Shown here: positions 6,509-12,115 of the stretch, piece by piece
How positions within the stretch are numbered: the first letter of the stretch is position 1
Layout of the letters: each line of letters opens with the position of its first letter
Source of the DNA: Alphaproteobacteria bacterium
GTDB lineage: Bacteria > Pseudomonadota > Alphaproteobacteria > Micavibrionales > UBA2020
Reading direction: 5' to 3'
NCBI GenBank assembly: GCA_029266795.1
Contig: JAQSWE010000062.1
Location: 1-12,115, forward strand
DNA: 12,115 nucleotides
Notes under the pieces: model-generated
Databases searched by the model: none
What the model was told of the DNA's origin: nothing
What the model saw: the letters and a program-made list of their open reading frames with translations, nothing else
Translations under genes and position numbers: made by a program

Positions 6509-6822
6509 CGCCGCGAAGAAATATGAAACTGGCGACCGTATTTTTTTATTAAGAGCCAGTATATGCTGACAAACAGGATTGCGCAGATGAGTGCGCTGGC
6601 AAAAGCAATATCATGGATCAAAACAAACGGGCGGAATGTAAGCCTGTGTGTGATTAGCATGCTGTCGCCCAACAGGTATTCCCGCACAGTGAGATAAATA
6701 ATTAGAAAGATCGCAAGCCCACTAACCCACTGCATCAGTGAAACGAGTGCATTTTCGCGTCGCGCCTGTGCGGCGGCAATTACGAACAATAAAAGAATGA
6801 CTGTCGTGATGGCCAAGGTCAT
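6505..6822 (-). CDS. Small membrane protein, 5' part of split gene
   Basis: The ATG at 6822 is preceded by AAGGGG about nine bases upstream, so this start is good. The frame gives 105 residues with three hydrophobic segments (about 3-19, 29-46, 66-92), then ends in a short basic tail, YGRQFHISSRR. A -1 shift in the A7 run after Lys94 would skip that tail and join the 3' frame, giving a 221-residue protein with about six membrane segments. Function unknown. AT-rich composition and isolated position on the minus strand hint at acquisition from elsewhere. Confidence 0.6.
   Translation of the reverse strand: MTLAITTVILLLFVIAAAQARRENALVSLMQWVSGLAIFLIIYLTVREYLLGDSMLITHRLTFRPFVLIHDIAFASALICAILFVSIYWLLIKKYGRQFHISSRR
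6541..6547 (-). other. A_AAA_AAA run at frame change
   Basis: On the minus strand the run is ATA AAA AAA TAC in the 5' frame, so it has the A_AAA_AAA form known from programmed -1 frameshift sites. After slipping back one base, reading continues as ATA CGG TCG in the 3' frame. It is equally a place where an indel or sequencing error would arise. No clear downstream hairpin was noticed. Confidence 0.5.
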
Positions 6823-7049
6823 GTTTTCGCGCCCCTTCGCTGAAGCCCTGCGCTGTTCTAGATTAGCGGCAGGAAAGCAGTTGAGCTATCAGTCCCCGTT
6901 TCCCGTAATGTCTTCTTTTGGGGATAGCGGAACCCCAATTGCCTTTTGCGTAAAACCTGTTACGAATCTTAATCACACGATAATCAGATGAAGCGAGAAG
7001 CCGCCGCAGCGGCCACCCCAGATTCACGCCATTTACGAGGAGAGCCGTC
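6823..7049. other. Divergent intergenic region
   Basis: This gap separates the split membrane gene and the plus-strand hypothetical. A short hairpin, TTGGGG (6918-6923) with CCCCAA (6933-6938), has a nine-base loop and no T-run in the plus direction. I saw no promoter that stands out on either strand; TTGCCT/TTGCGT near 6939-6951 are possible plus-strand -35 elements with poor -10 partners. Confidence 0.3.
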
Positions 7050-7910
7050 ATGGACTTCAACGCATCGGGACTTCCCAAGAACAAGCTGGTCGAAGAGGCC
7101 TTCAATTTCAGCCGCGCGAATTCGCAAGGCAACTCGAAAGAGGCGCTGAAAAGCTTCAAGCAGCAGATCGACATGATCCACACCCAGCAGATGATGATGC
7201 TGGATGCCGATAAAGACGGCATGTCGGACGCCGAATACAAGCAGCAGAAAAAAGAACTCGAACAGCTGCGCGACGAGCAGCTGAAAATGGGCCCCGGCCT
7301 GATCGTGCGCGAGCTGGAAAACATGTTCGAACAGCGCCGCGTGCATCCGGCGAAACTGGTCGCCGCAAACGCTGACGCGGCCTCGCCCGAACTGCTCTCC
7401 GCCATCCTGCTGATCGACTGCGTGCGCTCGCCGCTCGATTACAAAAACATCGCGTCGAAATTCGGTGATACGGTTGCCAACCTGATCGCAGAAGTCGTCC
7501 ATATCGACGCCTACCCGTCCGAGCGCGACGGCAACCTCGCCAAAGCCTCGCCCGACACCAAGCGCGCCTATGAAGGCCTGCTCATCACGAGCCTCGAACA
7601 GATCGTGAAGCAGATTGCGCAGCAGTCGAAGGAAAACCCCGGCCAGAAAATCATGTTCCCCCCGGGCCAGGAAGAGCAGCTCTATGATGACGTGAAAAAC
7701 GTCTGGGGCAACGACAAGAAGCTCGACAAAAAATTCATGGACGCTTTCAACAAAGCGGCCGGCGCGGCGCATTCCCCCTACAGCCTCGAAATCGGCCTGC
7801 AGGGCGATCTCGAACTGGTCAAGGGCAGCGTCAAGCCGACCGGCCCGAAACCGCCCAAGCCCCCGAAAGGCCCGGGCGGTCCCGGCGGCATCGGCGGGGA
7901 TGTGTTCTAA
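7050..7910 (+). CDS. Hypothetical protein with degenerate RSH-HD-like core
   Basis: This is a 286-residue soluble protein with a strong GAGGAG ribosome site. Residues 30-80 are helical and Gln/Lys-rich, and contain DADKDGMSDAEY (52-63), a calcium-loop-like sequence whose last acidic residue is one place early for an EF-hand. Residues about 99-185 read like the HD half of RelA/SpoT: HPAKLVAANA (99-108), SPELLSAILLID (112-123), then FGDTVANLIAEV (138-149). The His of the HD pair is Ile here and the following acidic pair is lost, so hydrolysis of (p)ppGpp is not expected. The C-terminus is a Pro/Lys/Gly tail (PKPPKPPKGPGGPGG). The order of motifs and spacing parallels the protein at 237-1106, down to PDTKR against PESKR and a late FN-Y motif. 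A strong terminator follows. Coding is certain; the HD link is by eye. Confidence 0.88.
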   Translation: MDFNASGLPKNKLVEEAFNFSRANSQGNSKEALKSFKQQIDMIHTQQMMMLDADKDGMSDAEYKQQKKELEQLRDEQLKMGPGLIVRELENMFEQRRVHPAKLVAANADAASPELLSAILLIDCVRSPLDYKNIASKFGDTVANLIAEVVHIDAYPSERDGNLAKASPDTKRAYEGLLITSLEQIVKQIAQQSKENPGQKIMFPPGQEEQLYDDVKNVWGNDKKLDKKFMDAFNKAAGAAHSPYSLEIGLQGDLELVKGSVKPTGPKPPKPPKGPGGPGGIGGDVF

Positions 7911-7954
7911 CATCTCCCGAGTCGCGCGGGATTCGCCCGATTTGGCTGTCGAAA

Positions 7955-8060
7955 CGCGTTGTCACTTCACGTGACATCAATAACAAGAAAACGGGGGAGG
8001 GAAACTTCCCCCGTTTTTTCATACGCGTGATTCACGTCACGCGTTGTCATGCCGCGTGAC
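7955..8060. repeat. Cluster of CGCGTGA / TCACGCG arms
   Basis: Two 21-base direct copies of CGCGTTGTCA-N5-CGTGAC lie at 7955-7975 and 8040-8060, matching at 17 of 21 places. Around the second, CGCGTGA (8024-8030), TCACGCG (8037-8043) and CGCGTGAC (8053-8060) follow one another. The middle arm can therefore pair with either neighbour. The first pair extends to ACGCGTGA / TCACGCGT with a six-base spacer; the second is GTCACGCG / CGCGTGAC with a nine-base spacer. A terminator sits between the two direct copies. Confidence 0.7.
7990..8019 (+). terminator. Intrinsic terminator after 7050-7910 gene
   Basis: AACGGGGGA (7990-7998) pairs perfectly with TCCCCCGTT (8007-8015) around an eight-base loop, followed by a run of T's to 8019. 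This is a textbook strong terminator for the hypothetical gene that ends at 7910. Confidence 0.9.
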
Positions 8061-8090
8061 GAAAATTACGCTTGAAACAAGGGATCAAAG

Positions 8091-8162
8091 TTGAGAGAAT
8101 CTAATCAGGCTCAAGAAGTGCGAGAGAAGAGCCGGAAGAAAAAAACAGTAAAAGACCAGTGA
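8091..8162 (+). CDS. Possible 23-residue basic micro-ORF or short RNA
   Basis: TTG at 8091 is preceded by AAGGGA (8079-8084) with a six-base gap, and opens a 23-codon frame ending at TGA 8160-8162. The peptide begins MRESNQAQEVREK and ends in the basic SRKKKTVKDQ. The stop abuts a terminator at 8163. Two promoter-like pairs precede it: TTGTCA (8044-8049) with TACGCT (8067-8072), and TTGAAA (8072-8077) with GAGAAT (8095-8100), both with 17-base spacing. The second would start transcription inside the frame, which would favour a small non-coding RNA of about 75 bases instead. I cannot decide between the two. Confidence 0.3.
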   Translation: MRESNQAQEVREKSRKKKTVKDQ

Positions 8163-8182
8163 CCGCCGCGAGGCGGTTTTTT
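8163..8182 (+). terminator. Intrinsic terminator with GCGA tetraloop
   Basis: CCGCC (8163-8167) and GGCGG (8172-8176) form a stem closed by GCGA, a stable GNRA loop, followed by six T's. No ordinary gene ends here, as the last one already has a terminator at 7990-8019. A separate short transcript is therefore likely. Confidence 0.85.
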
Positions 8183-8223
8183 GTTGCGCGCCGCAGACTC
8201 GAAACATTCGTTCAAGTTGCGCT

Positions 8224-8252
8224 TTGACTCTGAAATGACTCAGGAAAATATT
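8224..8252 (+). promoter_or_regulatory. Promoter of ankyrin gene
   Basis: TTGACT (8224-8229) and AATATT (8247-8252) are spaced by 17 bases. The -35 overlaps the first of two TGACTC copies (8225-8230 and 8236-8241), which are 11 bases apart, one helical turn, and could be activator or repressor half-sites. The untranslated leader would be about 85 bases. Confidence 0.55.
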
Positions 8253-8346
8253 TTCGCTTGCAAAGGCGAATCGGTTTTGTCATCTTGCCTTCAATAAAAA
8301 CAAAAAGACTTTCGATACATCGACCGAAGCGGAGACAAATCCCTTG

Positions 8347-8811
8347 ATGATGAGAGCACCACGCCATCGGCGCGCCAGCTGGCTGCGCGAAATCGGCGAA
8401 TCCAAAATCGATATGGGCCTGATTGCGCCGATGTCGGCGGATGCGCTCGACATGTCGCTCTATACCGCCGTTGCCGAAGACGACCACCGCGCCGTGCGCA
8501 ACTGCATCGGCGCAAACCCCGATATGCAGGCGGATGGCAAGCTGGGCGAACCCTCGGGTTCGCTGCTGCATTTTGCCGCGCGCCATGCGTCCCTTAAAAC
8601 CGTGATCGCGCTGCTCAATTTCGGCGCGGACCCGTTTGTCGTGGATGCCGACGGCAAAACCCCGCGTCAGGCAGCAGACGACCGCCCGACCGGCAACCGC
8701 GTCCGCACCGTGCTGGCGCTGTGGGAAAAGAAAAAACTGAGCGGCGACACCAGCCCGCTGCTGGAAGACGAGGAAGAATTCTCCATCCTCGACCGTCACG
8801 CGGCGTCTTAA
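8347..8811 (+). CDS. Ankyrin-repeat protein
   Basis: This is a small soluble protein of about 155 residues. DMSLYTAVAEDDHRAVRNCI is a degenerate first ankyrin repeat. GSLLHFAARHASLKTVIALL followed by NFGADPFVVDADGKTPRQAA is a clear second repeat with the start of a third. Ankyrin repeats bind other proteins; no catalytic domain is present. The N-terminus is basic (MMRAPRHRRASW) and the C-terminus acidic (LLEDEEEF). TTG 8344, ATG 8347 and ATG 8350 are all possible starts; GGAG at 8331-8334 fits TTG or the first ATG. Its stop is four bases from that of the CobT-like gene on the other strand. Partner unknown. Confidence 0.85.
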   Translation: MMRAPRHRRASWLREIGESKIDMGLIAPMSADALDMSLYTAVAEDDHRAVRNCIGANPDMQADGKLGEPSGSLLHFAARHASLKTVIALLNFGADPFVVDADGKTPRQAADDRPTGNRVRTVLALWEKKKLSGDTSPLLEDEEEFSILDRHAAS

Positions 8812-8815
8812 AAAA

Positions 8816-9622
8816 CTATCCGACTTTTGTGAGTGATTTCAGGAAGGCGATCAGCAGCGCGCCGCCCATGCCGGCTTGCGGGTGCAGTTTGTCTTCGAGG
8901 ATATGCGCGGCGTTGCGGGTGTGGAGGCTCGCATCGGCGCGCAAGGCCTGCAATATGGCGGCGGCGGCCGCCGCGCCCTTGCCGTCCAGCAGCACGGGAA
9001 TATGCGCAAGCCGCGCCGCGATCAGCGCGCCCATGATGGCCGCGATGTCGAGCCCGCCGTAATTCAGCAGCGCCTCCAGCGGTTGCGTGCCGGATTTGAT
9101 GCTCTCGAGGATTTTTTCGCCCGCGTTTTCAGCGGCGGGGTTGAGCGCGGCGACAACCAGTAAATCGATGCCGGGCTGCACCGCCATCAATCCGTAAGAT
9201 GTCGCATGGGCGGCGTCGGGGGCGAGCAGCGCCGCTTCCTGCCGGAAGTCGCGCGGCGCAGATTCCGACGCCATCTCGTAAACCTGCAGGTCGGCATTCG
9301 CGTCCTGCGCGAGCGGCGACAGGGCATGCGTGCCGGAGCTCAGTTGTTTCAATGCCTCGGCAAGTCCGGTTTGTTTTTCGGGATAAGCGCCGTGCGGTGC
9401 CATGAACAGCGCGATGCGCGGGTGGCGGATATCGGGTTTTTGCTTGTACTGCGCGGCCGCCATCCACCGCCAGACATCGGTGTATTTGCCCAGTTTGTCG
9501 CCGCCTGCCGTTACGGGCGGCATCTCGGGCAGCACATGGCGCACCATTTCCGCGATTTCGGCAAGGTCGACGCCGGGCGGGGGCGGGGCTGTTTCGGCAG
9601 GGGTGGCAGGGGTGTTTGTCAC
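8816..9622 (-). CDS. CobT-like protein, probably without catalytic segment
   Basis: This 268-residue protein resembles CobT, which joins nicotinate mononucleotide and dimethylbenzimidazole in cobalamin assembly. The likeness is best at YGGLDIAAIMGALIAARLAH (188-207), then IPVLLDGKGAAAAA (208-221) and a late NAAHILED. RIALFMAPHGAYP (69-81) stands where CobT has its FAGDHGV motif. CobT then normally has SxEPGH, a PLLDLxLRLGEGxG segment with the catalytic Glu, and more. Here the sequence goes almost at once from ILEDK to GMGGALLIAF, and that Glu segment is gone. The protein is also shorter than the usual ~350 residues. The GTG start at 9622 overlaps the DUF2147 stop (GTGA), so the two are coupled; an in-frame ATG at 9640 has no clear ribosome site. 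It is perhaps a pseudoenzyme or altered-function branch of the fold. No other cobalamin gene is in view. Confidence 0.75.
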   Translation of the reverse strand: MTNTPATPAETAPPPPGVDLAEIAEMVRHVLPEMPPVTAGGDKLGKYTDVWRWMAAAQYKQKPDIRHPRIALFMAPHGAYPEKQTGLAEALKQLSSGTHALSPLAQDANADLQVYEMASESAPRDFRQEAALLAPDAAHATSYGLMAVQPGIDLLVVAALNPAAENAGEKILESIKSGTQPLEALLNYGGLDIAAIMGALIAARLAHIPVLLDGKGAAAAAAILQALRADASLHTRNAAHILEDKLHPQAGMGGALLIAFLKSLTKVG

Positions 9623-10146
9623 GGTTTCGGCTTCTCGCATTTCGGGTAGCGGGGATCGCCCGCCTCGACGCGCCGCCATGTTTCGGACTGGCTGAAAATG
9701 CCTTTCGAGAATTTGACGTGCATGGTCTTGTCATCGACGCCGGTCGCTTCCACGCCGACCGTCATGTTCATGCCGCGCAGGTCCATCTTGCCCTGCCACT
9801 GGCCGGGGGCAACTTGGTTGAACTGCATTTTGGGGGAGAAGCCGCACAGGCCTTTCACGTCATCCTTGGTGATGTCGTCGCCGAAGCTGCGTCCCGATCT
9901 GTCGCCGAATTTTTCGAACAGCGCGGTGTCGGACGGGTTGACCCAATGCAGGCTGCCGCAGACGCCGGTTTCGGGGCAGGGCTGCAGCTGGATGACGGCA
10001 TCGAAGCTTTCGGTCTTCCACAGCGTGGGGGATTGCGGCAGCTCGGGCGCGGCGGCCTTCGCGGGCGCGGGCGTTGCCGCCACGCCGAAGGCGGTCGCAA
10101 GGGCGGCGATGCTGGTGCGCAGTTTTTGTCGGGTGGCGGGCGTCAC
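9619..10146 (-). CDS. DUF2147 periplasmic protein
   Basis: This 175-residue protein begins with a signal peptide: a basic start (RQKLR), a hydrophobic run (SIAALATAFGVAA) and AKA before AAPELP, where cleavage is likely. The mature part has LWKTESFDAVIQLQPCPETG then VCGSLHWVNPSD, matching the DUF2147 pattern of a Cys pair before a (I/L)xW. Near the end GKMDLRGMNMTVGVEA and SQSETWRRVE match its second conserved half. DUF2147 proteins are secreted and of unknown function. The start is GTG at 10146, with no strong ribosome site; an out-of-frame ATG at 10160 runs into it. It is followed with overlap by the CobT-like gene. Confidence 0.88.
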   Translation of the reverse strand: MTPATRQKLRTSIAALATAFGVAATPAPAKAAAPELPQSPTLWKTESFDAVIQLQPCPETGVCGSLHWVNPSDTALFEKFGDRSGRSFGDDITKDDVKGLCGFSPKMQFNQVAPGQWQGKMDLRGMNMTVGVEATGVDDKTMHVKFSKGIFSQSETWRRVEAGDPRYPKCEKPKP

Positions 10147-10442
10147 GGCGGGCGTCTCATTTCGTCAGGTTGATGTCTATCTATAGCAGGCGCGGCGGAT
10201 GTCAGGAAAACCGATTTCGCCGCCGGAAGTGCCCGTGATTCTAGCGATGGGCGTTGATATTTGCAAAACAGCATCTACGTCCTTGATTATGGGTTATCAA
10301 GGGTCGCGAAATCTGCTCCAAACTTGGCTGATGCATCCATTCTAGGTCAAAATGGTTTACGTTATGTAAATCATCGGCGTAATATTCTGACTTTGTTAAC
10401 TTTTCTGTGGCACTCTTGATACTGGAGGAATACGAGGAAGAC
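10147..10442. promoter_or_regulatory. Divergent region with two inverted repeats
   Basis: This gap separates divergent DUF2147 and PilB-type genes. CCTTGAT (10281-10287) and ATCAAGG (10296-10302) form a perfect inverted repeat with an eight-base centre. ATGGTTTAC (10352-10360) and GTAAATCAT (10366-10374) form another with one G-T mismatch and a five-base centre. TAATAT (10380-10385) could be a -10 with TTTACG (10356-10361) as a poor -35, placing the second repeat over the promoter like an operator. A T-rich stretch leads to the ribosome site GAGGAAG (10434-10440). Confidence 0.4.
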
Positions 10443-12115
10443 ATGGGGTTTATCAAGATGGCTGAAGACGCCGCGACAAAGAATCCGGCTAAAGCTACGG
10501 AAACAAAGGCATCTGCACCTTTGTCGATGAACCCGACTCCTGCTGAACTGGCGGCGATGGCTGCGGCAGCTGCCGCGCCTGCAGCGCCCCCGACCACTGG
10601 CACAACCGCGCCCACCGTCACCGCGCCGCCGCCCTCGACGCATCTTTCCGGCGCGCCGGTGAAGCGCATCGGCGACCGCCTTGTCGAGCGCGGCCTCATC
10701 AGCGCCGACCAGCTGCAGGTCGCGCTGCACGAAAAAGGCAAATCGCATCTGCTGCTGGGCGAGATTCTCGTCGACCTGAAATTCATTACGCCCGAAGTGC
10801 TGTCGGAGTTCCTCTCCGAAACCACGGGCCTGCAGCTGTTCGACCCGAAGAAGACGATGATCGATCCCGAGGCGCTCGACCTCGTGACGAAAAAAGACGC
10901 GCAGAAATACCAGTTCCTGCCGATCTCGCTCGACCGCGACAAGAACCGCGCAATCATCGCGATGACCGACCCCTACGACGTCGTCGCACTCGACCGCCTG
11001 AAACAATTGCTGCCGAAAGGCTGCACGGTCGTGCCGCAGGTCTGCCCGCCCGCGATCATGCAGGACTCGATCCACAAGGTCTACGGTGTCTCGACCTCGA
11101 TCGACGGGATTTTGAAAGAGCTCGCGGGCGACAAGGCGGCCGCGAAAAAGAACATCGACAACCTGAATTCGGAAGAGGCTTACTCGCATCCGCTCGTGCG
11201 CCTCGTCAACGCGCTGATCTTTGAATCGCTGAAAATGGGCGCATCCGACTTGCACTTCGAGCCGGAAGAAAACTTCATTCGCATTAGATATCGTATCGAC
11301 GGCGACATGCAGACCGTGCATACGCTGCACAAGGAATACTGGAACGGTATCTGCCAGCGCCTGAAAATTCTGGCCGAGATGAACATCGCCGATAAACTTG
11401 CGCCGCAGGACGGACGCTTCAACCTGAACATGGGCGGCCGCGACGCCGACTTCCGCGTGTCGTGCCTGCCGACCGTCAACGGCGAAAACATCGTCCTTCG
11501 CGTGCTGGATAAATCGGCGTCGATCGTCCCGCTGGAACGCCTCGGCTTCTCCGACCACAACATGTACCTCATCAAAAAGGCGCAGGCGCGTCCCGAAGGG
11601 ATCATTATCGTGACGGGCCCGACGGGTTCGGGTAAAACGACCACGCTGTATTCGATGCTGAACGACGTCAACACCATCGACGTGAACATCCAGACGCTGG
11701 AGGACCCGGTCGAATACAACCTCGGCCTGATCCGCCAGACGCACGTGAAAGACGGCGGCGCGTTTACCTTCGGCGAGGGTATTAAAGCCCTGCTCCGCCA
11801 AGACCCTGACATCATCTTTATCGGTGAGGTGCGCGACAGCATCACGGCCGAGCAGGCGCTGAAAGCGGCGATGACCGGTCACCAGGTTTACACCTCGCTG
11901 CACACCAACGACTGTTTCGGCGCTATCCCGCGTCTCGTCGACTTGGGCATTAAACCGGCCATGCTCGCGGGCGCTATTATCGCAACTCTTGCGCAGCGAC
12001 TTGTCAGAAAACTTTGCCAGAAATGCAAAGTGGCAAAGACCGCCACGCCCGATGAATGCAAGCTGCTGGCCATCGGCCCCGACGGCAACCCGATCGATTA
12101 CGATAACCCGCCCAC
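10443..12115 (+). CDS. PilB/GspE-type secretion ATPase, partial at right edge
   Basis: This gene runs off the right edge; 557 codons are visible. It belongs to the hexameric ATPases that drive type IV pilus extension or type II secretion at the inner membrane. After an Ala/Pro-rich N-terminus (about residues 10-65) comes a GspE N-terminal (MshEN-like) domain, with RIGDRLVERGLISADQLQVA and later LLGEILVDLKFITPEVLSEF. The core shows Walker A GPTGSGKTT from residue 392, an Asp-box region (LEDPVEYN), Walker B LLRQDPDIIFIGEVRD (Asp456 start of the DIIFIGE stretch), and the His-box HTND at 487. LAQRLVRKLCQKCK carries the first CxxC (Cys525, Cys528) of the zinc site; the second pair should lie beyond the window. 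The start ATG 10443 follows GAGGAAG. PilB and GspE cannot be separated without the neighbours. Codon 6 (10458) is another possible start. Confidence 0.95.
   Translation, partial: MGFIKMAEDAATKNPAKATETKASAPLSMNPTPAELAAMAAAAAAPAAPPTTGTTAPTVTAPPPSTHLSGAPVKRIGDRLVERGLISADQLQVALHEKGKSHLLLGEILVDLKFITPEVLSEFLSETTGLQLFDPKKTMIDPEALDLVTKKDAQKYQFLPISLDRDKNRAIIAMTDPYDVVALDRLKQLLPKGCTVVPQVCPPAIMQDSIHKVYGVSTSIDGILKELAGDKAAAKKNIDNLNSEEAYSHPLVRLVNALIFESLKMGASDLHFEPEENFIRIRYRIDGDMQTVHTLHKEYWNGICQRLKILAEMNIADKLAPQDGRFNLNMGGRDADFRVSCLPTVNGENIVLRVLDKSASIVPLERLGFSDHNMYLIKKAQARPEGIIIVTGPTGSGKTTTLYSMLNDVNTIDVNIQTLEDPVEYNLGLIRQTHVKDGGAFTFGEGIKALLRQDPDIIFIGEVRDSITAEQALKAAMTGHQVYTSLHTNDCFGAIPRLVDLGIKPAMLAGAIIATLAQRLVRKLCQKCKVAKTATPDECKLLAIGPDGNPIDYDNPP

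Noticed and set aside
7101..7250. EF-hand in the 7050-7910 protein
   Set aside because: DADKDGMSDAEY has the Asp ladder, but the last acidic residue is at loop place 11, not 12, and no second hand is seen. It is mentioned only as calcium-loop-like.
6984..7913. 309-codon open frame on the minus strand
   Set aside because: It is opposite the plus-strand hypothetical at 7050-7910, which has a strong GAGGAG site and a terminator in the right direction. The minus frame has neither.
10371..11903. 510-codon open frame on the minus strand
   Set aside because: It lies opposite the PilB/GspE-type ATPase, whose Walker A, Walker B, His-box and CxxC motifs are all on the plus strand. The minus frame has no recognisable motif and is a shadow of GC-rich codon use.
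1..12115. CRISPR array, insertion sequence, phage genes, tRNA or rRNA
   Set aside because: No regular spaced repeats, transposase motifs, long terminal inverted repeats, or tRNA clover-leaf other than the tRNA-like part of ssrA were seen.

Overview
The window reads as alphaproteobacterial chromosome, visibly GC-rich apart from one AT-richer patch around 6160-6990. The strongest marker is a circularly permuted, two-piece tmRNA gene (ssrA), an arrangement typical of Alphaproteobacteria. It is followed directly by an alphaproteobacterial-type sspB. A finer placement (for example near Micavibrio-like or Rhodospirillales lineages) would be a guess.

Layout. Positions 1-2389 lie on the minus strand: folA (dihydrofolate reductase) follows thyA (thymidylate synthase), then an acidic hypothetical protein (237-1106) and a small membrane protein running off the left edge. 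The thyA 3' end and folA 5' end look fused by a deletion. Positions 2558-6153 lie on the plus strand: a DUF6782-like HExxH metallopeptidase, ssrA, sspB, and an ABC-2 exporter pair (ATPase plus permease). A small AT-rich membrane gene on the minus strand (6822-6158) is split by a -1 frame change in a run of seven A's. A plus-strand hypothetical (7050-7910) follows, with a strong terminator, and then an intergenic region full of CGCGTGA/TCACGCG arms and a possible short RNA or micro-ORF with its own terminator. Next are an ankyrin-repeat protein (plus), a convergent minus pair (DUF2147 periplasmic protein and a degenerate CobT-like protein, stop/start overlapping), and finally a PilB/GspE-type secretion ATPase on the plus strand that runs off the right edge.

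How genes fit together. ssrA and sspB form a functional pair: tmRNA adds a degradation tag to stalled proteins, and SspB hands tagged proteins to ClpXP. The tag encoded here is (A)ANDNQPATAELRLVA, with an unusual LVA end. thyA and folA belong to one pathway, because ThyA makes dihydrofolate that FolA recycles. The two ABC genes overlap by four bases and should form one exporter. The hypotheticals at 237-1106 and 7050-7910 appear to be distant paralogues sharing a degenerate RelA/SpoT-HD-like core and a Pro/Lys-rich tail.

Most worth a second look: the thyA-folA junction, the paired HD-like proteins, the A7 frame change, the three-arm repeat cluster at 7955-8060, and the CobT-like protein without the catalytic segment. 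All family calls are from reading motifs by eye; no database search was run.
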